From contig CAIRBT010000057.1 in the NCBI GenBank assembly GCA_903876875.1, positions 1 through 64,000 of the forward strand: a stretch of DNA of 64,000 nucleotides, written 5' to 3'. Position numbers and translations under genes: made by a program. Below the pieces are notes generated by a model. It was given only the letters and a program-made list of their open reading frames with translations. It ran no database searches and had not been told where the DNA came from. Shown here one piece after another: positions 54,783 to 62,888 of the stretch; the stretch's first letter is position 1; each line of letters begins with the position of its first letter. The stretch is from an uncultured Geobacteraceae bacterium. Lineage in GTDB: Bacteria > Desulfobacterota > Desulfuromonadia > Geobacterales > Pseudopelobacteraceae.

Positions 54783-54998
54783 ATGAAACATGACATTGTA
54801 ACCGGTATAATCAATAACAGCAGTATCCTGGGCAAAGGTTCGATGTGTAGCCATCTCTCGGAGCCGTTTCCAGAATGCTACTGCAAACAGCTCACAGGTA
54901 CGAACATCCCCAAGATTATAAAATTCTGCTCCGGTGAGTTCAAGTTCTGTAGCGTCTACCTGAGCCACGCTGAGGGGAACAGCCTCTCATCAAACTAA
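54783..54998 (+). CDS. Small cysteine-rich protein (C-x9-C-x-C-x14-C-x6-C)
   Basis: 71 aa; SMCSHLSEPFPECYCKQLTGTNIPKIIKFCSGEFKFCSVY; start at MKHDIV, or at 54843 preceded by AAAGG. Confidence 0.6.
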   Translation: MKHDIVTGIINNSSILGKGSMCSHLSEPFPECYCKQLTGTNIPKIIKFCSGEFKFCSVYLSHAEGNSLSSN

Positions 54999-55060
54999 CA
55001 ATATTCCAATTAATTTATTTGGAGGCAACCCGTTGCCCCGCTACTAAAAGGAGATTTCTC

Positions 55061-55150
55061 ATGTTCATTTTTCTCGCCATTCTGGCACTCGCCTTTTCCG
55101 CTGTTTCTCTTCAGTTCTATTGCTATACCCTCTATAGGAAATCACACTAG
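55061..55150 (+). CDS. 29-aa single-TM small protein MFIFLAILALAFSAVSLQFYCYTLYRKSH
   Basis: Strong Shine-Dalgarno AAAGGAGA 7 nt upstream of ATG; hydrophobic helix; below the ORF-track length cut. Confidence 0.6.
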   Translation: MFIFLAILALAFSAVSLQFYCYTLYRKSH

Positions 55151-55172
55151 AAATTACACTTGGAGCAGCCAC

Positions 55173-55373
55173 ATGCCACACAAGAAAGTGAATCCACGCT
55201 ACCGAGTCGTCTCCGTGCGCCTGAGTGAGGTGGAACATGCCTTTTTGAAGGATGCCACCGTTGAATCCAACAGCAGTTTATCCGAACTGATGCGGGAAGC
55301 GGTGCTGTCTCTCATGGCGAACGCTCCGGACGGGCATCGGATGGCACCGGTTGACAAATCAAGTATCCCATAG
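55173..55373 (+). CDS. Ribbon-helix-helix-like small protein
   Basis: 66 aa; YRVVSVRLSEVEHAFLKDATVESNSSLSELMREAVLSLM. Confidence 0.7.
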   Translation: MPHKKVNPRYRVVSVRLSEVEHAFLKDATVESNSSLSELMREAVLSLMANAPDGHRMAPVDKSSIP

Positions 55374-55403
55374 CAGAGAACCATACATTGAGGGAGTACA
55401 GGA

Positions 55404-55688
55404 ATGATCAAGTCTGAACTTACACAGGCGGTTGCGGATTATCGGGGCATCAGCTACCGAATGGCCGAAAAAATCGTCAATGAAATTTTCGATGGCATGT
55501 TTGAAGAACTTGCGGGGGGTGGACGCATCGAAATACGGGGATTTGGCAGCTTTGCCAACCGGCATTACAACACCTACCAGGGACGCAACCCAAGAACCGG
55601 AGAAGTAATCACCGTTAAACCCAAAAAAATAGCTTTTTTTAAAGCCGGTAAAGAGTTACGGGAACACCTGGCCACACCCAACAGTTAA
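55404..55688 (+). CDS. HU/IHF-family DNA-binding protein (IHF-beta-like)
   Basis: 94 aa; GGGRIEIRGFGSFANRHYNTYQGRNPRTGEVITVKPKKIAFFKAGKELRE. Confidence 0.93.
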   Translation: MIKSELTQAVADYRGISYRMAEKIVNEIFDGMFEELAGGGRIEIRGFGSFANRHYNTYQGRNPRTGEVITVKPKKIAFFKAGKELREHLATPNS

Positions 55689-56860
55689 CGTTCCCTGAGC
55701 GAGCCGGAAAAGGTCTTATTCAAAGGTTTTGTCAGGTAATGCATGACCGTTTGGGTGCCGGTTTTTACTTCTACCAGTCCGGTCATACCCGGCTTTATTT
55801 CTATTTTTTTATCCGGTTTCTTTTTATTATGTTCGACAATACTCGGCTCATCTATTTCCACGTGAACCCGGTAATAGACCACTTCCCCCTGCCGACTCTC
55901 CTCGTTAATGGCATCGGGACTCACATAGGCAACCGTACCACCAAAAAAACCATAAATGGAGGGGTCAAAGGCATCCAGTTTTATGGAGGCGGCCTGCCCT
56001 GTTTTTACGTGGGTTAAATCAACCGGTTTCAGCTTTGCTTCAACAATCAGCTTGCTATCCGTCGGCAACATTTCCAAAACCACATCTCCCGGCTTGATCT
56101 TCGCTCCCGGGGTCGTGAAGGTTATCCGTTTCACAATGCCATTTGCCGGAGAGAGTATCTCCGTTCGCTCCACAACCGTTGACCGCTCTGACAACGCCTG
56201 CAGCTGAGTGGATAAATCCTCCTCCACCTTTGTCATCTCCGTCTGGGCATCTTGAAAGTACTTGTTCCGACGGGAACTTATCTGGCCATTCAACTCGGCA
56301 ACCTGCCGTTCTAACCGAATGACTTCGGTTTTACCGATATCGCCACTGGCCAGAAGCGGCCGGTTAAGTTCCAGCTCATCACTGACAAGTTTCAGAACCT
56401 GCTCCAAGGACTGGATATCCATCTTCAGTGCCTGCTGTCGCCGGTTATAGAGTTCCGTCTGATTCTTCACAAAATGTGGATACGCCTTAACATCCGGAGG
56501 GAATTGCAGCGCCTTATTGAATACTTCAGCATTCAACCGCACCAGAGCGGCTTTTAGAGCCGCCACCTTACCTTTTGAGTCATTCTGAGCTGCAACGGCT
56601 TGATTCCGCTCCAGTCTGACGAGAAGCTGTCCCTTACGAACGGTCTCCCCCTCCCGCACCAGCAGTTCAGAGATAACTCCGTCATTTGCACTCTGAACCA
56701 CCTGGGTGCGTGCCATGGCAATGACTTGTCCCCGTGCCGTCGAAACGATATCCAGCTCTGACCTGGCTGCCCACACAAGAAATATGATGATAAGTGACAG
56801 AGTCAGCAGCAGCACCACGGAGGGCCACTTCCCCTGTTTTCGTTTTGAAATCGGTACCAT
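55685..56860 (-). CDS. Type I secretion membrane fusion protein (HlyD family)
   Basis: 391 aa; ILSPANGIVKRITFTTPGAKIKPGDVVLEMLP; EIKPGMTGLVEVKTGTQTVMHYLTKPL. Confidence 0.94.
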   Translation of the reverse strand: MVPISKRKQGKWPSVVLLLTLSLIIIFLVWAARSELDIVSTARGQVIAMARTQVVQSANDGVISELLVREGETVRKGQLLVRLERNQAVAAQNDSKGKVAALKAALVRLNAEVFNKALQFPPDVKAYPHFVKNQTELYNRRQQALKMDIQSLEQVLKLVSDELELNRPLLASGDIGKTEVIRLERQVAELNGQISSRRNKYFQDAQTEMTKVEEDLSTQLQALSERSTVVERTEILSPANGIVKRITFTTPGAKIKPGDVVLEMLPTDSKLIVEAKLKPVDLTHVKTGQAASIKLDAFDPSIYGFFGGTVAYVSPDAINEESRQGEVVYYRVHVEIDEPSIVEHNKKKPDKKIEIKPGMTGLVEVKTGTQTVMHYLTKPLNKTFSGSLRER

Positions 56861-58998
56861 TACTCCGCCCCCTGACCAGCCTGATTTGATGAATTATTGC
56901 TGAGCTTTTCCAACACGGCATCACGGGGGCCATCCATAACAAGCTCCCCCTGACTGAACACGAGAATTCTTTGTACCAGCGCCAGCAGCTTGGGCTTGTG
57001 AGTTACCAGCACAAAGGTCTGCTCCGCCTTCACCTGCTGAGCCAAAGCGACAATCACCCGTTGTTCATGACTATCGTCGAGTGAGGCGGTTGGTTCGTCA
57101 AGCAGCCAGAGATCTGGCTTGGAAAGGATCATCCGGGTGATGCCGATAAGCTGTTTCTGACCACCGGAGACCCCGCCCCCCCCTTCCGCGATTTCCATAT
57201 CGAGTCCCTTGGGATTATTGTTCACGATGACGATCAAACCGGTCAGATGACAGACCATCAGCAGCTCTTCATCGGAGGCCCGTGGGTTACCCAAAAGCAG
57301 ATTGTAGCGGAGCGTCCCGCCAAAGAGATGTACGTGCTGAGGTAGATAACCGATGGAATCGCTCAAATGGGGACGGGAAATCTGTTGGAGATCAAGGCCG
57401 TCAAGCAGCACGTGGCCGCTCTGAGGTTTGTACAGCCCTGCCAGCAACTTGAGCATAGTGCTTTTGCCGCCGCCAATGGGGCCGATAATACCAATCTTTT
57501 CACCCCGCTCAATAACCAGCCTTTTCACCGTCAACGCTTCCCTGCGACCACGATAGGAAAACTGGAGGTCCTCAAGGAAATAACGCCCCTGAACCGTCAC
57601 CGAATGAATGGGGCGATCAACATCATGATTATCCAATTCCAGTTTAAAAACCTTCTCCAGCTCGTCCAGTGACGCCTTGGCATGCCCCCACTGAACGATA
57701 AGACCGGGCAGCATGCCAACCGGTGCCAAAACCCGTCCAGACAGTATGGAGCAGGCAATAATTCCCCCCGTTGTCAGATCGGTACTCGTCGAGGCAATAT
57801 AGGCACCGGCACAGACCAGCATCACGTAAGAGAGTTGCTGTATCATGGCAGAGAGATAGGAGGCGGTTTCGCTGCACCGCTTGACCTTGTCAGAGTCGTC
57901 TATGACCTTGCGGCTCAAATGATCCCACCGACTCAGCAATTGCCACCCCATGCCGGAAGCCTTGAGGGACTCGGCACCTTCCACAACTTCAACAAGAAGC
58001 CCGACCTTACGATTGGATCCTGCCACACCGTTCTTCGTATGGTGGGCTATTTTTGCCTTGGACATAAAGCCGATTGCCATGGCCAGCGTAAAAAACACCA
58101 GCACCACCATTGCCACCTGTGTACCGGCAATGGAGACGATCACCGTAAGAAAAAGCAGGGCAAACGGTGCATCGTTAAAGGCAAACATGGTGGCAGTAGT
58201 GGCAAAGCTGCGTATGGTTTCATAGCTGCGAACCTGAGCGGCCAGCGTCCCCACACTTCCCGGGAGCTGATCCATGCGGATACTCAACAGCCGTCTGAAC
58301 ACCTTGTGGGACAGTTCGTGGTCCATCTCCTTAATGCCGTCCTCTAAAATCAGACTGCGGGATTTCCTGATAATTAACTCAAGTAGCATCGCGATAAAAA
58401 CCCCGACCGTCAGGGTCGTAAGGGTTTCAAGTCCATGGGTCGGAATGACCCGATCGTAGATTTGCATCGAATAGAGTGAAGAGGCAAGGGCAAGAATATT
58501 GCACACGACAGAAGCCCCGGTTGCCATTACAAAGACCCGCTTATGCTTGAGGATTTCGTCGATAAACAGACGCCGTACCGAAACGTCACCGGTGGTATCA
58601 GCACTGCTCGGCAACTGGGCATAACGGCTCTTTGCCGGAAAACTGTCCAGATAGCTGGTACCCTCAGTCCCCTCGACCAGCCATCGCCCCTGATCGGTTA
58701 CGGCACAGACAATACGGCACCCCACACCGGGCAGCAGTGCAATCAGAGGAAGAGCACTGGGTACCGGCACCGAGTGCCACACCGGCGCACCGGCACCAAA
58801 GGCTTCAAAGAGTCGCTCAATAACTATCTCGGCACTCTCACCGGCATTCGGGTCATCATTTCCCCCAACTGTTTTTTCCAGTTCAAAGACAATTTGTTTC
58901 GACAAGCGGGGCAAATCTACCTGTAAAGCACTACAACGGTCAGCAAGCCATTTGACATCAATGGCGGGACCAGCCTCATTATCAAGAGTATTTTCCAT
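56860..58998 (-). CDS. Type I secretion ABC transporter permease/ATPase (LapB/HlyB family)
   Basis: 712 aa; IYDRVIPTHGLETL, GPIGGGKST Walker A, VSGGQKQ signature, LLDEPTASLD Walker B. Confidence 0.95.
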   Translation of the reverse strand: MENTLDNEAGPAIDVKWLADRCSALQVDLPRLSKQIVFELEKTVGGNDDPNAGESAEIVIERLFEAFGAGAPVWHSVPVPSALPLIALLPGVGCRIVCAVTDQGRWLVEGTEGTSYLDSFPAKSRYAQLPSSADTTGDVSVRRLFIDEILKHKRVFVMATGASVVCNILALASSLYSMQIYDRVIPTHGLETLTTLTVGVFIAMLLELIIRKSRSLILEDGIKEMDHELSHKVFRRLLSIRMDQLPGSVGTLAAQVRSYETIRSFATTATMFAFNDAPFALLFLTVIVSIAGTQVAMVVLVFFTLAMAIGFMSKAKIAHHTKNGVAGSNRKVGLLVEVVEGAESLKASGMGWQLLSRWDHLSRKVIDDSDKVKRCSETASYLSAMIQQLSYVMLVCAGAYIASTSTDLTTGGIIACSILSGRVLAPVGMLPGLIVQWGHAKASLDELEKVFKLELDNHDVDRPIHSVTVQGRYFLEDLQFSYRGRREALTVKRLVIERGEKIGIIGPIGGGKSTMLKLLAGLYKPQSGHVLLDGLDLQQISRPHLSDSIGYLPQHVHLFGGTLRYNLLLGNPRASDEELLMVCHLTGLIVIVNNNPKGLDMEIAEGGGGVSGGQKQLIGITRMILSKPDLWLLDEPTASLDDSHEQRVIVALAQQVKAEQTFVLVTHKPKLLALVQRILVFSQGELVMDGPRDAVLEKLSNNSSNQAGQGAE

Positions 58999-59001
58999 AG
59001 G

Positions 59002-60369
59002 TCAGTTTTTTTCCTTGTAAGACCAGGATTGATTTCCCGCATATAACTGCAAACGGTACTCCGAAGCAACGAACAGCGCCTGTGCATCGGCCATCTGCTG
59101 TTCGGTTTGAGTCAGCTCACGGGCCGCATTCAGCACATCAAGCCAGCTCCGCTTCCCGGCGATAAACATCCGCTTATAGGATTCCAGCACCTCACGTGAT
59201 GAAACCACAATATGGGTGGCAACCTTCAGACGCACAAAGGAACTGACACAATCGTTATAGTCTGCCGCTATCTGCGCCAGCAACTCCCGCCGGGCAACCT
59301 CAAAAACTTCCTTCTGTCCGGAAACCTTCGCCCTGCCCCCTTTAATATCTGAATACGTGGAGAGACCGGCACCCGGTGAATAGGAGACATTCAGATAGAC
59401 TCTTCCCGCCTCCCTCACCGGTTCCTGGGTAAACAAACCGTTCTGGTACTCAGCCTTGACACTGAGAGACGGCCAGAGGGAAGATTTCTGCACCTCCAGC
59501 TGCTGGGAAGCCACCTCTACTTCCGCATCATATCGGAGCAACATCGGATGTTTCTTAACAATACCGTACAGCTCTTCGGAGGTAAAACGAGCCGGGAGCG
59601 CATTTGTTCCGTAGGAAACTTCAATGTCCTCGGCTGCTACCGACCTGCCGACAAGTTGCCCCAACTTTACGAGGGACGTCGACTGCATTGACTTCAAAAT
59701 CGACAGATCGCTGACACCCTGACTCAAGCGTGATTCAACCAGCGACAGATCGGCCTGGGCAGACACACCATTTGCAACCCTTCGCTTAATCATCTCGACA
59801 AACCCTTCGAGACGACGGTTTCCCTCAACCTGTGCGGCACCCCTCTGCTGGCTCTGCATGAAAGCCTGGTACACCGAAAGCACCTGCAGCGCCAGATTAT
59901 ATTTTGCTTCGGCCAGTGAAAACTCAGCTGATTTTGCCTGGGATTTCGCCAGGGCGTAGTTGGAGGTCAATCGGCCACCGGTCCAGACAGGCTGCTGAAG
60001 GCCGACGGTGTACGTGCGATCATAGACACCAAGGGCAGGGTCATTGTTACCCACCTGCTGAAACTGCATATAGGGAGAGGGGAAAAACTGCCAATACGCC
60101 GAATCAACCGCCGATGCGGCACTGGCTGAAAAATAGCGCCGTGACAGGATCTGGGGATTTTTTGACACCGCCTCGTCAACCAATGTATCAAGAGTCCATT
60201 TTGCCGGTGTTTTTTTTCCCACAGGTGGAGAAACAGCACCAACCGGCTCCCCCCCGGACGTTATAAAGGTCATTTCCTGGTCGCACAGCACCAGTGACGG
60301 AAGGGCAACCCCCATCAGCAGCAGCACAAGACCTATTACGCCGGGTGCCCCGGTGCGGGTGCCTTTCAA
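59002..60369 (-). CDS. TolC-family outer membrane efflux/secretion protein
   Basis: 455 aa; LLAQIAADYNDCVSSFVRLKVA...SYKRMFIAGKRSWLDVLNAARELTQTEQQ. Confidence 0.93.
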   Translation of the reverse strand: MKGTRTGAPGVIGLVLLLMGVALPSLVLCDQEMTFITSGGEPVGAVSPPVGKKTPAKWTLDTLVDEAVSKNPQILSRRYFSASAASAVDSAYWQFFPSPYMQFQQVGNNDPALGVYDRTYTVGLQQPVWTGGRLTSNYALAKSQAKSAEFSLAEAKYNLALQVLSVYQAFMQSQQRGAAQVEGNRRLEGFVEMIKRRVANGVSAQADLSLVESRLSQGVSDLSILKSMQSTSLVKLGQLVGRSVAAEDIEVSYGTNALPARFTSEELYGIVKKHPMLLRYDAEVEVASQQLEVQKSSLWPSLSVKAEYQNGLFTQEPVREAGRVYLNVSYSPGAGLSTYSDIKGGRAKVSGQKEVFEVARRELLAQIAADYNDCVSSFVRLKVATHIVVSSREVLESYKRMFIAGKRSWLDVLNAARELTQTEQQMADAQALFVASEYRLQLYAGNQSWSYKEKN

Positions 60370-62594
60370 ACGACACCTCCGGGCAGAGGTACCTGCAGCA
60401 ACCGGGATCGGTCATCCGCGCAATAGCCGCGCCACATACCCGCAAGTAAGGCTTCGAAATGCCGTACATAGCTCTCTATCTCACAGAGGGGGGAAGCGGC
60501 CATCCGTACCCGCAACTTCGGCCGATCCTGGCGCAGTGTCCCATAGCGGGAAGCCAACCGGACCGCCACCGCCACATATTCGTCCTCAGTTGAGGCCACC
60601 CACTCCGATTCTCCCAAGGAAGTCAAGAAACTTGTTCCCATCCGCCCGACAAAATTATTCCCCTTCAGCGTCACCACCGGAATCCCCATCCAAAGAGCCT
60701 GAAGCGTCGTCGTACCGCCATTATAGGGGGTTGGATCAAGGGCAATATCCATATCGCCATATTCGGACATCATATCCGCCAAACCGGTAGGTCCGCGCAG
60801 TATCAGCCGGTCGCCAGTGATACCCTGTTCGGCAAACAGTGCGGCAAACCGTGCCTGTACGGCTTCGTCCCGCAGGGATGGTGCTTTCAGTAAGAGCTGT
60901 GACCCGGGTACGGCGTGCAGAACCCGAGCCCAGAGGTTGATAGTTCGGCGTGACATTTTCATAGCATTATTAAAGGAACCAAAGACAACCGGTTCCCCAA
61001 TGGAACGTGGCGGCGGCAGGGGATACTCATCCACTGAAGCCCAGCAGAAGACACTGTCCGGCATCAGAGCCAGCCCTTCACTAAACAGATGGGCCTGCTC
61101 GGGAGGACTGACCACCCTATCACCAATCAGCCAGTCAATTGTGGACAAACCGGTGGAATGGGGATAACCGAGGAACGTGGCCTGCACCGGGGCAGCACGG
61201 AGTGCAAAGACCCCCAGCCGGTGTGATGAGGTGTGGCCGGCCAGATCGACAAGAATATCAATCTGATCCGCAACAATCTGGCTCTGCAACGCCCTGTCAT
61301 CCATCCCCGCCGCTTCCAGCCAGTGATCAGCACACTCCATGGCCTGCCGGGTATACCCATCGCACATGGTGCCGGTATGATAGATAAAATATTCAAAATC
61401 AGTATGACTATGGCGCAGCAGCACCGGCAGCATGAATACATTCACCGGATGCTGTCGGTGCAGATCTCCCGTCACATAACCGATGCGAAGACGACGCTCC
61501 AGCGACCTCACATTGGTAAAAGTGCTCTTCTGCTCCACAGCGGTGGTAATCGGAGCGCACAGACAACGATGTCGGTCAGCAACCTCTTCAGCGGTCAGAT
61601 CATCCTGATACAGCAAAGTCATCGCCAGACTCGATGCCAAGCGGGAGAGCGGATCTCCACCGGTGTCGTACATCTGCTGCATGAGTTCCAGATACTCACC
61701 GGCATCGCCCATCAATCCCCGCACCCGCGCAGCCAGCAACCGGACTTCATTGTTGTCCGGCGCAAGCGCAGTCAGGCGGCTCAGGGTAGTGCGGCAATCA
61801 TGAAGGCAATAGACATCGGCCTGGATTTGTGCCAGCTTCAGCAACACCGGCACAGTATCAGGACGTATCTGCAGGGCTTTTTCCAGCAGTTCAATCGCTT
61901 CCTGCCAATAATTATGTTCATAGACCCTGACGGCCAGGGTTTGTAAAAAAACCGGATTCTCCGATAACGACGCGCGGGCAAAAGCTTTTTCTGCGGCAAC
62001 CTCATGCCCCACCCGCAGCAGAGCGTCTCCCAGATACATCATCGAACCGAAGCGTATCGGCCGAATATCCAGCAATCGGGAAAAGGCGGCAATGGCACCC
62101 GGTGCGTTTCCCCCCTTCAACCGCCAAAGCCCCATAAAATGTAACGTTTCGCCGACAATCGGTTCAAGGGAACAGGCCCGATCCAGTGAGTGGACGGCAG
62201 CAGCCTCCCCTTCCGCAACTTCTTGAAGCCTGGCCAGATACAACCAGGTCAACCAATCGCCCGGGTATATGGTCACCTGTTGACGAAACCGCCCGATCTG
62301 CCCGGCAGTTTCAGAAACATCACCGTTGCCCAGCAAGGGGGGAGGGATTTCTTCATTCTGCCACCCGACCAGATGAAGAGCCTCCACGCGAGGCAGGATT
62401 CCCCTGTCAACCCGCACCGCCTGCCTGGCTGCATAACCAGCCTGCCACGACAACTTTTCTGCCCCGTAGCCTTTGGCCAGCTCAAACCAGACCGTGGGTT
62501 GGAGAAGCGATTGTGTCAAAGCAATCCACAACAGTCCCGGATTGTTGTTCCTCCCTATCTCTGCCACACACCGCCTCCGCCTCACATGATACAT
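60366..62594 (-). CDS. TPR-repeat GT41 (O-GlcNAc transferase/SPINDLY-like) glycosyltransferase
   Basis: 742 aa; N-terminal TPR-like helices; C-terminal FLGYPHSTGLSTIDWLIGD, VVFGSFNNAMKMSRRTINLWARVL, LDPTPYNGGTTTLQALWMGIPVVTLKG. Confidence 0.92.
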   Translation of the reverse strand: MYHVRRRRCVAEIGRNNNPGLLWIALTQSLLQPTVWFELAKGYGAEKLSWQAGYAARQAVRVDRGILPRVEALHLVGWQNEEIPPPLLGNGDVSETAGQIGRFRQQVTIYPGDWLTWLYLARLQEVAEGEAAAVHSLDRACSLEPIVGETLHFMGLWRLKGGNAPGAIAAFSRLLDIRPIRFGSMMYLGDALLRVGHEVAAEKAFARASLSENPVFLQTLAVRVYEHNYWQEAIELLEKALQIRPDTVPVLLKLAQIQADVYCLHDCRTTLSRLTALAPDNNEVRLLAARVRGLMGDAGEYLELMQQMYDTGGDPLSRLASSLAMTLLYQDDLTAEEVADRHRCLCAPITTAVEQKSTFTNVRSLERRLRIGYVTGDLHRQHPVNVFMLPVLLRHSHTDFEYFIYHTGTMCDGYTRQAMECADHWLEAAGMDDRALQSQIVADQIDILVDLAGHTSSHRLGVFALRAAPVQATFLGYPHSTGLSTIDWLIGDRVVSPPEQAHLFSEGLALMPDSVFCWASVDEYPLPPPRSIGEPVVFGSFNNAMKMSRRTINLWARVLHAVPGSQLLLKAPSLRDEAVQARFAALFAEQGITGDRLILRGPTGLADMMSEYGDMDIALDPTPYNGGTTTLQALWMGIPVVTLKGNNFVGRMGTSFLTSLGESEWVASTEDEYVAVAVRLASRYGTLRQDRPKLRVRMAASPLCEIESYVRHFEALLAGMWRGYCADDRSRLLQVPLPGGVV

Positions 62595-62670
62595 TTCTTT
62601 TCTTCTCTAATGTGCCAAAGGTGCAAGTATGGTTCAAACAAATAGTTACTAAAAATTGTTACCATAAGAA

Positions 62671-62683
62671 TATCATAATGATA
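62671..62683. repeat. Inverted repeat TATCAT-A-ATGATA
   Basis: Direct reading, divergent intergenic region. Confidence 0.7.
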
Positions 62684-62707
62684 CGATTCAATCCCGGCAA
62701 ACTGACT

Positions 62708-62744
62708 GGACATTTTAACCACCAAGGTAGTCATTTTGTCCACC
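62708..62744. repeat. Direct repeat, 21-bp spacing (CATTTTaaCCACC / CATTTTgtCCACC)
   Basis: Two copies at 62711 and 62732, 11/13 identical. Confidence 0.75.
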
Positions 62745-62835
62745 TAGCATTACGGACTGCATAAGCAGCGGAACAGCAGGCAGGAATCTCAGTACGTGTT
62801 TTATACACAACCTTTACTGTACTGTTCACTTACAC

Positions 62836-62850
62836 CATGATATCATGATA
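62836..62850. repeat. Palindrome CATGATATCATG overlapping TATCATGATA
   Basis: Direct reading, about 40-50 bp upstream of transporter ATG. Confidence 0.75.
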
Positions 62851-62888
62851 AAAACTCTTTTATAGACTAACTCTCGGAGAATCGACAT

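Noticed and set aside
54777-54968. 63-aa minus-strand ORF opposite the Cys-rich gene
   Set aside because: Plus-strand frame has the sigma-54 promoter and Cys pattern; the minus ORF has no promoter or family support.
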